Shown piece by piece: positions 54,824 to 63,841 of a stretch of DNA of 64,000 nucleotides. The stretch's first letter is position 1. The number at the start of each line of letters is the position of its first letter. The notes beneath the pieces are model-generated. The model made no database searches and was not told the origin of the DNA. It worked only from the letters and a program-made list of their open reading frames with translations. Origin of the DNA: Paenibacillus sp. LHD-117 (GTDB taxonomy: Bacteria; Bacillota; Bacilli; Paenibacillales; Paenibacillaceae); the NCBI RefSeq assembly GCF_030929555.1, contig NZ_JAVFVT010000013.1:62001-126000 (forward strand), read 5' to 3'. A program made the position numbers and the translations under genes.

Positions 54824-55630
54824 GTGGACAACCTGACCAAGCTACATGGAAAAAACGCCATCGTCACGGGCGCCAGCCGTCCGGGCGGAATCGGGGCCGC
54901 CGTATGCCGGGCATTTGCCGCCGAAGGCGCGAACGTGTTTTTTACCCATCTGGTTGACTACGATCAACGGATGTATGCGGATGCCACCGAAGCCGAATGG
55001 CCAGAGCGTTTCGCGGAGGAGTTGCGTCAATCCGGCGTACGAGTCGAGCATAAGAGGTTGGATCTTGCCGTGCCAGGCTCTGGCGTTTCGCTATTGGAGG
55101 AGGTACGGAACGCGGTCGGAATTCCGACCATTCTTGTCAACAATGCCACGTATAGCGTCGATGCCGATTTCCGGCAACTAACCGAAGCGCTCATTGACGC
55201 GCATTGCGCAGTGAACATGAGAGGGACGTTTATGTTGTCGGCCGAATTCGCGCGCATGCTGGAGTTCGAGATGGGCGCGAATGCCGATCTTGCTGCCGCT
55301 GGCGGACGCATCATCAACCTGACGTCCGGCCAAGGCAAAGGACCCATGCCCGGCAATCTCGCGTACGCGGCGACCAAAGGCGCCATATCCGTCTTCACCG
55401 AATCGCTCGCATCGGAGCTGGCGCCGCTTCGCATTACCGTGAACGCCGTCGATCCGGGTCCTACCGATACGGGCTGGATGTCGGACGAAGTGAAAGAAGC
55501 GATGCTGCCGCAGTTCCCGATGGGCCGAATCGGGCTGCCCGAAGACGCGGCACGTTTGATCGCCTTTCTCGCAAGCGACGATTCCCGGTGGATCACCGGC
55601 CAAATCATTCATTCCAGAGGCGGGTTTTGA
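54824..55630 (+). CDS. Short-chain dehydrogenase/reductase (SDR)
   Basis: 268-residue NAD(P)-dependent oxidoreductase. The Rossmann dinucleotide motif is [20 protein letters not shown] near 13-32, VNNATY near 105 (NNAG-like), [23 protein letters not shown] with catalytic Tyr-x-x-x-Lys near 183-187, and [13 protein letters not shown] near 208. [35 protein letters not shown]-type ending. The start is uncertain: GTG 54824 lies within the GGGAGG site, and CTG 54833 has better spacing. Substrate unknown; close in style to 3-oxoacyl-reductase-like SDRs. Confidence 0.87.
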   Translation: [268 protein letters not shown]

Positions 55631-55637
55631 GCCAAAA

Positions 55638-55687
55638 AAACAGCGGGAGTCCCGGGCCGTTAAGCCGTCCAGGGCTTCCGCTGTTTG
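55638..55687. terminator. Bidirectional terminator between SDR and selO
   Basis: AAACAGCGGgAGtCC / GGgCTtCCGCTGTTT around a loop, with A/T runs on both sides; placed between convergent genes. Confidence 0.75.
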
Positions 55688-55718
55688 CATGGAGAGATCG
55701 GTTGAAATTTCGCGATCG

Positions 55719-57188
55719 TTACGTCCCGCAGAACGTTCGGTAAGGCCCGCACGCCTCCGGTACGGACGCGTATTCGGCTTGCTCTGCCGAGTGCACGTAA
55801 GGATCGGCTAATGCGCGAAGCAGCCGTTCCATCACGCCGAGATCGCCCTTCACCGCCGCGTCCAACGCTTCCTCGACGCGATGGTTGCGAGGGATGACGG
55901 CTGGATTGCTCTCGCGCATCAGTCGAAGCGTATCTTCATCGGACTGCTCCTGCCTGCCCCGCCGCGCGAGCCACTCCTCGCGCCACGCCGCGAATTCCTC
56001 GTCCTCGTACAGCGGTCCCTTCTCGGTCTTGTCGAACGTTAACGCGAGGAAGGTATTCGTATAGTCCGCCGCATGTTTCTTCATGAGATCGAGGAGATGT
56101 TTTACGAGCGCTTCGTCCCCCTCTTCCTCGCCGAACAGCCCCAGCTTGCCTCGCATGCCCGACAGCCAGCTGCGATGGAATAGGTCCGTAAACGCGGCCA
56201 ATTCTTCCTCGGCCAGCTTCACCGCTTTTTCTTGATCTTCATGCAAAATAGGAAGCAACGACTCGGCGAGCCGCGCCAAATTCCATACGCCGATGTACGG
56301 CTGATTGCCGTAGGCGTACCGGCCGTTCGCGTCGATTGAGCTGAACACGGTCGCGGGATCGTACGCGTCCATGAAAGCGCAGGGCCCGTAATCGATCGTT
56401 TCGCCGCTGATGGCCATGTTGTCGGTGTTCATGACGCCGTGGATGAAGCCGACGAGCTGCCACTTCGCGATCAAGGAGGCCTGGCGAGCGATGACCGCGC
56501 GAAGGAATGCCAAGTAGCGGTTGTCCTCGCCCGCGATCTCCGGGTAATGCCGCTCGATCGCGTAATCGGCAAGTGAGTAGAGATCCTCCGCAGTGCCCCA
56601 ATTGGCGGCGTATTGGAACGTGCCGACGCGCAGATGGCTGGCCGCCACGCGGGTTAGGACGGCGCCGGGCAGCACGGTCTCGCGGAAGACGGGATCGCCC
56701 GTCGCCGCGACGGCTAAGCTGCGGGTCGTCGGGATGCCCAGCGCGTGCATCGCCTCGCTGATAATATGTTCGCGGAGCATCGGGCCGAGCGCGGCGCGTC
56801 CGTCGCCTCGCCTCGAGTATTTGGTGGGGCCGGAGCCTTTGAGCTGGATGTCGTACCGAGCGCCGTTCGGCGCGATCTGCTCGCCAAGAAGCAGCGCCCG
56901 TCCGTCTCCCAGCATGGTGAAGTGCCCGAATTGATGGCCTGCGTACGCTTGAGCGATCGGCTCGGCTCCTTCGGGAGCGCGGTTCCCCGCAAGGACTTCA
57001 AGCCCCTCTTCCTCCCGCAAGGCCTCGGCGTTTAGGCCAAGCGATGCCGCAAGCGGCTCGTTCAGAATAACAAGCCTTGGATCGTCGACGGGGTTCGGCT
57101 CTTGTTCATCGAACAGCATATGCGGAAGGCGCGAATAGCTGTTGTCGAAGTTCCAGCCAGCGCGCGAGGTCGCTTCATGAATGGTCAT
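55719..57188 (-). CDS. selO: Protein adenylyltransferase SelO (YdiU/UPF0061)
   Basis: 489-residue pseudokinase-fold enzyme that transfers AMP from ATP to protein Ser/Thr/Tyr (AMPylation), linked in bacteria to redox stress. Family motifs in order: [46 protein letters not shown] near 115-135 (nucleotide loop), [25 protein letters not shown], and [28 protein letters not shown] near 245-275 with the catalytic Asp and metal-binding Asn. The C-terminus ends [11 protein letters not shown] with a Cys, as in SelO proteins (in animals the penultimate residue region holds selenocysteine). The ATG at 57188 has GAAGGA 6 bp upstream; another ATG two codons earlier overlaps the site. Confidence 0.93.
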   Translation of the reverse strand: MTIHEATSRAGWNFDNSYSRLPHMLFDEQEPNPVDDPRLVILNEPLAASLGLNAEALREEEGLEVLAGNRAPEGAEPIAQAYAGHQFGHFTMLGDGRALLLGEQIAPNGARYDIQLKGSGPTKYSRRGDGRAALGPMLREHIISEAMHALGIPTTRSLAVAATGDPVFRETVLPGAVLTRVAASHLRVGTFQYAANWGTAEDLYSLADYAIERHYPEIAGEDNRYLAFLRAVIARQASLIAKWQLVGFIHGVMNTDNMAISGETIDYGPCAFMDAYDPATVFSSIDANGRYAYGNQPYIGVWNLARLAESLLPILHEDQEKAVKLAEEELAAFTDLFHRSWLSGMRGKLGLFGEEEGDEALVKHLLDLMKKHAADYTNTFLALTFDKTEKGPLYEDEEFAAWREEWLARRGRQEQSDEDTLRLMRESNPAVIPRNHRVEEALDAAVKGDLGVMERLLRALADPYVHSAEQAEYASVPEACGPYRTFCGT

Positions 57189-57376
57189 GATCATTCCTTC
57201 TCTCTTGTTCCATATCGTACCTTTATTATACCTTTTCCAAATTGCTTAGCGATATGCGGATAAAGTGAGCGGTTTGACCTGAACGGGAATAAATGACCGA
57301 ACGGCACAACTTTTTGGCGCTTGGAGGTGTTTATAAGAAGAGAGGAATTTTTCCAGCTTAGGCAGGGGGTGTAAAC

Positions 57377-57670
57377 ATGAATATGGATATCACCAGAAGA
57401 TGGATTTATGTCATGATGACAATAGGGATCGTCGTGCTGCTGATGGGGTTATGGCAGTACTTGCCCCAGGAGTTTAGCTCGGATGCCCAGCAGAGCGAAT
57501 TCATAGCATGGGTGTCTAAAAGAATAGTCTTTCCGCTTCTAGGAGCCATTCTAATCGGCGTTAGCCTGGTTATGCTGAAATTCGTCCGCGAGGTCGAAGA
57601 CTATACGTTATTGCTAAGAAGCGAGCTTATTCAAATGTCCAGGTCGATTGAAGGGGTGAGGAACAAGTGA
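57377..57670 (+). CDS. Small membrane protein
   Basis: 97 residues with two spans (WIYVMMTIGIVVLLMGLWQYL at about 9-29 and IVFPLLGAILIGVSLVMLKFV at about 50-70) and a short helical tail. Ribosome site GGGGGTG. Family not recognised. It is divergent from selO. Confidence 0.6.
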   Translation: MNMDITRRWIYVMMTIGIVVLLMGLWQYLPQEFSSDAQQSEFIAWVSKRIVFPLLGAILIGVSLVMLKFVREVEDYTLLLRSELIQMSRSIEGVRNK

Positions 57671-57754
57671 AACAGATGCATAGAGCTTGCTCGCATAAAC
57701 CAAGTAACGGCGATACGAAGCAGTAACCTGCCTCGCACCGCCGTCTCCTGCAAT

Positions 57755-58024
57755 CTAATACACGATCTGCCCGATAATCATCATCACAAGGCCGAAGATG
57801 GCCGCGCCGCGTTTGACGCTTTTGTTTTCCCGGGGCCGCAAAAATAAGCTGATGACGAAGCCGACCGGAAGAACCAACCCGTTAATCGCCAAATAAAAAG
57901 TGCCGAGGAAGTAATATCCGACAAGCTTAAGCGCCAACAATTCCTCGTCTTGACTGCGATTCTTATACAATATAATCGTCCCGATAATCAATACGGCGAT
58001 CCAGAAAAAGAAAAACATTCGCAT
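57755..58024 (-). CDS. Small membrane protein
   Basis: 89 residues with three hydrophobic segments (MFFFFWIAVLIIGTIILY, LVGYYFLGTFYLAINGLVLPVGFVISLFL, GAAIFGLVMMIIGQIVY). GGGAGGAATGCG site. Not recognised. Confidence 0.6.
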   Translation of the reverse strand: MRMFFFFWIAVLIIGTIILYKNRSQDEELLALKLVGYYFLGTFYLAINGLVLPVGFVISLFLRPRENKSVKRGAAIFGLVMMIIGQIVY

Positions 58025-58139
58025 TCCTCCCTTGTTCGCTGAGCGTTGAGGTCACGCAAGGTAATACGGCTTAGTAAAGCTGGAGTTTCCAGAAACAGGA
58101 TGCGCATAAGCGGATATCGATAGGAAGGAGGCGTTACTC

Positions 58140-58526
58140 TTGAAGAAGACAATGATCTACGCGGTCTGTTCCGTCGCCGTGTTTCTTATTGCATATGTGG
58201 CGCTCGGATTCGAAATGAGCGATCGGGCCAAAAAAAACGTTGCGACCGGCATGCAGTCGTCTTCCGACTACACCGGCTACATGACGGAAGAGGTTTATCG
58301 GAAGCTGCTGCCGACTAACAGAATGCCGGGCTATGAGGAGTCGTATGTTTCCGCCAACCATGCCTACAAAGCGTCCGTCGTTCCGCTGCATTTCTTTTTC
58401 GCCGGGCAAGTAAAGGTCAAGAACGTATATGACGGCAAGGGCATCGGGTTCAGCGAAGAAGTGACGTTGAAGCTGAAGTGGGAGAATGGTGACTGGATCG
58501 CGACGAAAGTGAAGATTCCGGCATAG
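58140..58526 (+). CDS. Membrane-anchored or secreted protein, unknown
   Basis: 128 residues. N-terminal span or uncleaved signal MIYAVCSVAVFLIAYVALGF, then an outside domain with GYMTEEVYRKLLP and a beta-rich end (VKVKNVYDGKGIGFSEEVTLKLKWENGDWIATKV). TTG start, 8 bp after AAGGAGG. The following gene starts 45 bp later and may be co-transcribed. Not recognised. Confidence 0.6.
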   Translation: MKKTMIYAVCSVAVFLIAYVALGFEMSDRAKKNVATGMQSSSDYTGYMTEEVYRKLLPTNRMPGYEESYVSANHAYKASVVPLHFFFAGQVKVKNVYDGKGIGFSEEVTLKLKWENGDWIATKVKIPA

Positions 58527-58570
58527 AAAGCTAAGTTTTTGCGGCGAATATTTGCGGAGGTGGTTTACGT

Positions 58571-58801
58571 ATGAAGAGGGAACCCGATATCCATGAAACG
58601 CAGCCCGAGAGGTTGAGCGCACCGGAGGAGCCATACAGAGATCCTAATATGGAAACGATACAACGCGTGGAAGGCGGAGGCCCGATTCGGAAAGTGAATA
58701 TGGAGCAAATGCCAAAGCCGCTGCGCTATTTCGGTTACGCGGTAGCAGGTTTTATGCTGGTATGCACGGTCATATTCTTGGTCAGCGGATGGTTGAACTA
58801 A
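58571..58801 (+). CDS. Small tail-anchored membrane protein
   Basis: 76 residues. Polar, charged N-terminal 48 residues, then one C-terminal span YFGYAVAGFMLVCTVIFLVSGW. GGAGGTGG site. Not recognised. Confidence 0.6.
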   Translation: MKREPDIHETQPERLSAPEEPYRDPNMETIQRVEGGGPIRKVNMEQMPKPLRYFGYAVAGFMLVCTVIFLVSGWLN

Positions 58802-58837
58802 GCGGGCCTATCTTGAAGAAATACGAGGTTATATTTC

Positions 58838-59689
58838 ATGAGTAAACACGCGAAGCGCGATATTATCGCCGTTGTATTAATGGCTTTCGTTATTAGCGGG
58901 GTCTTTTTTGTTAAGTGGATAGATACTACGATAAATGATACTTCGTATATAACACGATTATCGGACGCAAGCGAACAGTTAAACGCAATGGTACGTAATT
59001 ACGATTCCTTGACGGCATTAGAGCTTATGACCGCCGAACTTGACCCGCAGATATTCACAGAAGCCGCGACTTATGCCCCTGACCGCGGTACGGCGAATGA
59101 ATTACGCTATATTGCCGAATTGATTACGCGATACAATGACGGCGCAGATGTCGAAGTGCTTCAAGAAGCTGCGCAGTTACTAAATGAAGTCATTCCCCAT
59201 ATTCTCAATGTCGCGAAGTGTTTGAGCCATCGGGATTGCCAAAAACCCGCGACGTCTTCCGTCGCGGGTTTCGTTATTCTCGGCGTCGGCGGAGTCTTAG
59301 CCCGCCACCGTGTTGTATGTCATGATCCAGATCGAACCGGCAACGATCGTCATCATGATGACGAGGCCGAAGATAAGCGCGATCAGGTTGAAGCGAGGTT
59401 TCTCCTCGTCCCGGATGTGCATGAAGAACAGGAGCTGCACGGCGAACTGGAAGATCGCCATAACCAGGATGATGAGCGTGTTCACTTGTTTGCTGAACAT
59501 GTCGTTCATGACGACGACAAGCGGGATGATCGTCAACACGATCGACAAGACGAAGCCGATGACGTAAGACTTCAGCGAGCCGCTATGACCGCCGCCGTGC
59601 CCGCCATGTCCGTCGTGACCATGTCCGTTGCCAGCATGGGCGTTATGGTTAGCCATCTTACATCACCCCCATCAGGTACACGATTGTGA
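58838..59689 (+). CDS. Small membrane protein whose frame runs on antisense into the oxidase genes
   Basis: The first 130 residues look real: span IIAVVLMAFVISGVFFVKWI, then a helical outside domain (ASEQLNAMVRNYDSLTALEL through EVLQEAAQLLNEVIPHILNVAKC). No stop occurs before the sequence enters the oxidase terminator (59241-59272) and then the antisense strand of the subunit IV gene; the rest of the frame is His/Asp/Arg-rich shadow sequence. The natural stop may have been lost by mutation or rearrangement near 59220-59240. The ribosome site is weak. Family unknown. Confidence 0.4.
   Translation: MSKHAKRDIIAVVLMAFVISGVFFVKWIDTTINDTSYITRLSDASEQLNAMVRNYDSLTALELMTAELDPQIFTEAATYAPDRGTANELRYIAELITRYNDGADVEVLQEAAQLLNEVIPHILNVAKCLSHRDCQKPATSSVAGFVILGVGGVLARHRVVCHDPDRTGNDRHHDDEAEDKRDQVEARFLLVPDVHEEQELHGELEDRHNQDDERVHLFAEHVVHDDDKRDDRQHDRQDEADDVRLQRAAMTAAVPAMSVVTMSVASMGVMVSHLTSPPSGTRL
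59241..59272 (-). terminator. Terminator of the quinol oxidase operon
   Basis: On the minus strand AAACCCGCGACG, loop GAAGA, CGTCGCGGGTTTTTGG. It lies 25 bp after the subunit IV stop. Confidence 0.85.
59297..59656 (-). CDS. cyoD: Quinol oxidase subunit IV (CyoD/QoxD type)
   Basis: 119-residue small subunit of the terminal oxidase. A His/Gly-rich leader (about 3-28) precedes three spans: SYVIGFVLSIVLTIIPLVVVM, TLIILVMAIFQFAVQLLFFMHI, and IFGLVIMMTIVAGSIWIM, the CyoD/QoxD pattern. It helps assembly and copper binding of subunit I. Last gene of the four-gene operon, one base after the subunit III stop. Confidence 0.9.
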   Translation of the reverse strand: MANHNAHAGNGHGHDGHGGHGGGHSGSLKSYVIGFVLSIVLTIIPLVVVMNDMFSKQVNTLIILVMAIFQFAVQLLFFMHIRDEEKPRFNLIALIFGLVIMMTIVAGSIWIMTYNTVAG

Positions 59690-60350
59690 AGACGAAGATC
59701 CAGACGACGTCGAGGAAATGCCAGTACAAGCTGATGATGTTCACTTTGCGTTTCGTAACGTCCGTGATGCCGCGCCGGTTAAGCTGAATAATAAGCGCCG
59801 TCATCCAGACAAGGCCGACCGATACGTGAAGACCGTGCGTGCCGACGAGGGTGAAGAACGCCGACCAGTACGCGGAAGTGCCGATATTGGCGCCTTCATG
59901 GACCAAGTGGATAAACTCGGAAACCTCTAGATAGATAAACGATGCACCGAGCAAAGCGGTAATGATGAGCCAAGCGATCAGCCCTTTTTTGTTGCCCCGG
60001 TTCATCTCCAGCAGCGCGACGCCGCTGGTGAAGCTGCTTGTTAGCAAGATGAACGTGGAAGCGATGATGCCCGGCAGCTCGATGAGCTCGCCGCCCGTCG
60101 GTCCGCCAGCCGTATTGAGGCGAAGCACGACGAAGGTCGCGAAGAGTGTGCCGAACAGGATAACGTCCGTGATAAGGAATAACCAGAAGCCGAATACTTT
60201 CATGCCTTCCTGGTCGTGATGGTCATGCCCGCCATGCGCGTCATGAGCACCGTGCGCGCCGTGGGCGGCATGACCGCCGCCCCCAGCGCCGTGCGCCGCG
60301 GCGAGGGGTTGACCCTTGCCGCCGAGCAACGATTTGAACAGTTGTGCCAT
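59658..60350 (-). CDS. cyoC: Quinol oxidase subunit III (CyoC/QoxC type)
   Basis: 230 residues. A long His/Gly/Ala-rich N-terminus (about 15-48), then five spans. Family motifs are KVFGFWLFLITDVILFGTLFATF, LLTSSFTSGVALLEM and GTHGLHVSVGLVWM, ending in YWHFLDVVWIFVFTIVYLMG. Its start overlaps the subunit I stop by one base. It is a heme-free structural subunit. Confidence 0.93.
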   Translation of the reverse strand: MAQLFKSLLGGKGQPLAAAHGAGGGGHAAHGAHGAHDAHGGHDHHDQEGMKVFGFWLFLITDVILFGTLFATFVVLRLNTAGGPTGGELIELPGIIASTFILLTSSFTSGVALLEMNRGNKKGLIAWLIITALLGASFIYLEVSEFIHLVHEGANIGTSAYWSAFFTLVGTHGLHVSVGLVWMTALIIQLNRRGITDVTKRKVNIISLYWHFLDVVWIFVFTIVYLMGVM

Positions 60351-62338
60351 TAGTGAGCCCCCCTTGCCGCAGCTTCCGTCCGCTGCACTTCATCGACCGG
60401 AATGTAATAGTCCGTATCGTAGCTAAACGATCTTGCCAGCATACATCCGATGACGCCGGCGAGGCCGACGACGATCATCCATTTCCAATCCCAGACGAAG
60501 CCGAAGCCGGCCACGAACCAGGAGAGCGACATGATGAACGGGATACCGGAGTTTTTCGGCATATGGATCGGCTCCAGTGGAGCCTGTTCGGCCGCGATGA
60601 CCTCCGGCGCGTCCTTCTCTCCTCTGAGGGCGCGCTGCTTTTTCTCCCAGAAATCGTCTTGGCTGGTGACGACCGGAAGCCTTGCGAAGTTGTACATCGG
60701 CGCCGGCGACGGAATCGACCATTCGAGCGTGCGGCCGTCCCAAGCGTCGCCGGATTTTTCTTTTTTCAGGAACTTAATGCTATGAGCGATCTGCCACACT
60801 TGGAAAATAAACGCGATGCCCATCAGGAACGCCCCGACGGTGGATACGACGTTCAGCGGCTGCCAGCCCATGTCGAAGTCGTATTCGTTGAAGCGGCGCG
60901 TCATGCCCATAAGACCAAGCGCGTATTGCGGCATGAAACAAACATAGAAACCGATGTTCCAGAACCAGAACGCCCATTTGCCGAGTCCTTCGTGCAGGCG
61001 GAAACCGAACATTTTCGGCCACCAGTAGTAGAGACCCGCGAAATAACCGAACACGACGCCGCCGATCAAAACTTGGTGGAAGTGGGCGATCAGGAAGTAG
61101 CTGTTATGGAACTGGAAGTCCGCCGGCGCGACCGACAAGAGCACCCCGGTCATGCCCCCCACGACGAAACATGGGATAAAAGCGATCGTCCACAGCATGG
61201 GAGTCGGGAACGACAGCTTGCCTCGGTACATCGTGAACAGCCAGTTGAACACCTTGACCCCGGTCGGGATCGCGATAATCATGGTCGTGACGGCGAAGAA
61301 GGCGTTGACGTTCGCGCCAGTGCCCATCGTGAAGAAGTGATGCGCCCAGGTGAAGAACGAGAAGAAGCTGATGGACATCAGGGCGAATACCATGGACTTG
61401 TAGCCGAACAGCTTTTTCTTCGAGAACGTCGCGACGATCTCGGAGAAGATGCCGAACGCCGGCAGGATGACGATATAGACCTCCGGATGTCCCCACATCC
61501 AGATGAGGTTGAGGTACATCATCGGATTGCCGCCGCCGTCGAGCGTGAAGAAATGCGCGCCTAGGTAGCGGTCAAGGAACAGCAGGAACAGCGTAACGGT
61601 CAGAATCGGGAACGCGAACATGATCGTGACGCAAGACGATAGAACGGACCAGCTGAACATCGGCATTTGCATCAGTTTCATGCCGGGGGCGCGCATCTTG
61701 AGGATCGTGACGACGAAGTTAATGCCCGTCGCCAGCGAGCCAATGCCGGATATCTGTATGCCCCAGATATAGAAGTCTTGGCCGACGCCCGGACTGCCCG
61801 AGAGCTCGGACAGCGGCGGGTAAGCGAGCCAACCCGCGTCCGGCGAACCGCCGATAATGAACGAAACGTTGAAGAGCATCGCGCCGAAGAAGAACATCCA
61901 GAAGCTCAGGGAGTTCAGGAACGGGTACGCGACGTCGCGCGCGCCGATCTGCAGCGGCACGACGATATTGAACAGACCGAACATGAGCGGCATCGCCATG
62001 AACAGAATCATGATGACGCCGTGCGTCGTGAAGATCGCGTTGTAGTGATCGGGATGCAGGAACTCGACCTGCGGAGCCGCCAGCTGCACGCGCATGAGAA
62101 GCGCGTCGACGCCGCCGCGGAACAACATCAGGATGGAGGCGATGATGTACATGATGCCGATCTTTTTATGGTCGACGGAGGTGAGCCATTCGGTCCAGAG
62201 CCACCGCCATTTTTTGAAATAGGTTAACGTGAACACGATGGCCACGAGCGTAAGCCCGATGGACACTTGGGCGCCGAGAATGAGCGGATCGCCCGTCACG
62301 AAAAACTCGGATGAAAAATCTTTGATTTTATCCCACAT
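60350..62338 (-). CDS. cyoB: Quinol oxidase subunit I (CyoB/QoxB type)
   Basis: 662-residue catalytic subunit of a proton-pumping heme-copper oxidase that reduces O2 with quinol. LTSVDHKKIGIMYIIASILMLFRGGVDALLMRVQLA near 50-85; the first heme-ligand region FTTHGVIMILFMAMPLMFG; WMWGHPEVYIVILPAFGI near 280, with the copper-B His and the cross-linked Tyr; WAHHFFTMG near 330 with the copper-B His pair; and HFHQVLIGGVVFGYFAG near 415-435 with both heme-binding His. Preceded by a good AGGAGAAAG site. The cofactor heme (o or a) is not decidable here. Confidence 0.95.
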   Translation of the reverse strand: MWDKIKDFSSEFFVTGDPLILGAQVSIGLTLVAIVFTLTYFKKWRWLWTEWLTSVDHKKIGIMYIIASILMLFRGGVDALLMRVQLAAPQVEFLHPDHYNAIFTTHGVIMILFMAMPLMFGLFNIVVPLQIGARDVAYPFLNSLSFWMFFFGAMLFNVSFIIGGSPDAGWLAYPPLSELSGSPGVGQDFYIWGIQISGIGSLATGINFVVTILKMRAPGMKLMQMPMFSWSVLSSCVTIMFAFPILTVTLFLLFLDRYLGAHFFTLDGGGNPMMYLNLIWMWGHPEVYIVILPAFGIFSEIVATFSKKKLFGYKSMVFALMSISFFSFFTWAHHFFTMGTGANVNAFFAVTTMIIAIPTGVKVFNWLFTMYRGKLSFPTPMLWTIAFIPCFVVGGMTGVLLSVAPADFQFHNSYFLIAHFHQVLIGGVVFGYFAGLYYWWPKMFGFRLHEGLGKWAFWFWNIGFYVCFMPQYALGLMGMTRRFNEYDFDMGWQPLNVVSTVGAFLMGIAFIFQVWQIAHSIKFLKKEKSGDAWDGRTLEWSIPSPAPMYNFARLPVVTSQDDFWEKKQRALRGEKDAPEVIAAEQAPLEPIHMPKNSGIPFIMSLSWFVAGFGFVWDWKWMIVVGLAGVIGCMLARSFSYDTDYYIPVDEVQRTEAAARGAH

Positions 62339-62367
62339 GAAGCTTTCTCCTTTCGTATGCGCCGGCG

Positions 62368-63288
62368 CTAATGCCCGCTATCCCCGTTATTCGCGCTCTT
62401 GCCGCTTTGGCCGTGATGCGCGTGGGCGCCGCCGCTGCCGTCTTCGACGTACTGCGTGACGATGTATTGGAACAAACCTTCGGGGAAGCTGGAGAACAGC
62501 TGCACGTCGGAGCGTCCCGGCTGCTTAAGCGTTTCGTAGCCGTCCAGCGTCAACGCCGGGGAAGAGCCTTTCACTTCCTGCACCCATGCGTCGTACTCTT
62601 CGTCGGAAACGGCTTCCGCGCGGAATGTCATCTGGGCGAAATCCTCGCCGTTAAAGTTGGCGCCCGAGCCGTAGTAGGAGCCGGGCTCATCGGCTTGCAG
62701 ATACAGGGTCATCGCCATGCCGGACATGGTGTAGAGCTGCCCGCCGAGCTGCGGGATCCAGAAGGAGTTCATCGCTTTGTCCGAAGTAAGCTGGAAACGG
62801 ACGGGCGTGTCTTCCGGTATTTTGATGTAGTTGACGGTTGCGATATCCTCGCCGGGATACGTGAACAGCCACTTCCAGTCGAGCGACGTCACTTCGATGG
62901 TGATCGGTTCCTTCTCCGATTCGAGCGCCTTCGAAGGTTCGAGTTTGTACGTATAATTAACGGTCACGATCGCGAGGACCAGAATGATGACGATCGGAAT
63001 GCTCCACCAGGTCACTTCCAGCTTCGTGTTATGCTCCCAATCAGGCTTATAGGACGCTTTGCGGCCTGGACGGTCGCGGTAACGCCATACGATAATCGCG
63101 GTCAGGATAAGGACGGGCACGATGATGATCGCGCACAGAACGGTTGATATGATGATCAGATCCTTCTGATGCTGCCCGATCGGTCCTTTGGGGTCAAGCA
63201 CGATGTACTGCTCGCTGCTGCAGCCCGAGATCACGGCAACCATCGCCAGGAAGAGCACTGTTGCCAGCATTCGATAATAACGTCTCAT
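62368..63288 (-). CDS. cyoA: Quinol oxidase subunit II (CyoA/QoxA type), lipoprotein
   Basis: 306 residues. Signal peptide with lipobox VISGC (Cys near 23), two spans (IIISTVLCAIIIVPVLILTAIIVW and WWSIPIVIILVLAIVTVNY), then the outer cupredoxin domain (VTSLDWKWLFTYPGEDIATVNYIKIP, FWIPQLGGQLYTMSGM). Where cytochrome c oxidases carry the Cys pair of the CuA site, this protein has GSGANFNGEDFAQMTF, so it lacks CuA and must take electrons from quinol. A His/Gly-rich tail ends it. ATG at 63288 follows GAGGAG; an ATG eight codons earlier overlaps that region. First gene of the operon. Confidence 0.93.
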   Translation of the reverse strand: MRRYYRMLATVLFLAMVAVISGCSSEQYIVLDPKGPIGQHQKDLIIISTVLCAIIIVPVLILTAIIVWRYRDRPGRKASYKPDWEHNTKLEVTWWSIPIVIILVLAIVTVNYTYKLEPSKALESEKEPITIEVTSLDWKWLFTYPGEDIATVNYIKIPEDTPVRFQLTSDKAMNSFWIPQLGGQLYTMSGMAMTLYLQADEPGSYYGSGANFNGEDFAQMTFRAEAVSDEEYDAWVQEVKGSSPALTLDGYETLKQPGRSDVQLFSSFPEGLFQYIVTQYVEDGSGGAHAHHGQSGKSANNGDSGH

Positions 63289-63343
63289 TGCGGTTCCACT
63301 CCTCGATTTCATTAGCTTGTGAATAATGTAACAAATTCGCGCA

Positions 63344-63421
63344 AGAATATCAGCGGGTTATCGACGATGTAAACAATTTGACGAAGTTCCGACAAAGTTT
63401 AGTCACGAGTCGGTCACGAGT
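63344..63421 (-). promoter_or_regulatory. Candidate oxidase promoter with four phased ACT repeats
   Basis: On the minus strand four units, ACTCGTGA, ACTCGTGA, ACTTTGTC and ACTTCGTC, begin at 63421, 63410, 63398 and 63387 (11, 12 and 11 bp apart). A TTTACA (63373-63368), 18 bp, TATTCT (63349-63344) follows. Helically phased tandem sites just upstream of -35 are typical for OmpR-type activators such as ResD or PhoP (inference). Confidence 0.45.
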
Positions 63422-63482
63422 TAGACAAATGAATGATTTTGCCATTAAAGGTTTACCATAGATGGCGCGGCAGAGTAAACGC

Positions 63483-63530
63483 AAAAAAAGACGGTGCAGG
63501 GAGGAGCTCCTCCTTGAACCGTCTTTTTGG
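63483..63530. terminator. Bidirectional terminator
   Basis: AAAAAGACGGT / ACCGTCTTTTT outer stem with an inner GGAGGAGCTCCTCC palindrome. It serves the small gene to its right and insulates the oxidase promoter. Confidence 0.8.
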
Positions 63531-63559
63531 TTTAATGTGTCTGGGATAGCTATAAGCTC

Positions 63560-63841
63560 TTACTCGGACGTCGAATCGTTCGACTTGGCCATCTCAGTTT
63601 TCCACGCATGGACGAGTCCGATTGCCGTGCCGATGACATAAATATGAACGCTGCCAACCAGAAAACCGATGCCTACCATGAGGCCGATGTTCTTATCGCT
63701 GAAGTGGCTAAGATTTATGAGACAAAGCAGAACGCCGATGCTGAGAACGCCCCAAGCGATGATGGTCATTACGTTCACAAGACGTTTCACGTCGGACTTC
63801 GTTGCGCCTAATTGGCTGATTGTTGCGGTTTTGGTCGTCAT
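63560..63841 (-). CDS. Small membrane protein
   Basis: 93 residues with two spans (VNVMTIIAWGVLSIGVLLCLINL and IGLMVGIGFLVGSVHIYVIGTAIGLVHAW) and a charged tail. The ATG at 63841 lies 8 bp after AAGGAG; an upstream GTG is inside that site. Family not recognised. Confidence 0.65.
   Translation of the reverse strand: MTTKTATISQLGATKSDVKRLVNVMTIIAWGVLSIGVLLCLINLSHFSDKNIGLMVGIGFLVGSVHIYVIGTAIGLVHAWKTEMAKSNDSTSE

Noticed and set aside
60344..61564. 406-codon open frame on the plus strand
   Set aside because: Antisense shadow of quinol oxidase subunit I; His/Arg/Glu-rich without motifs.
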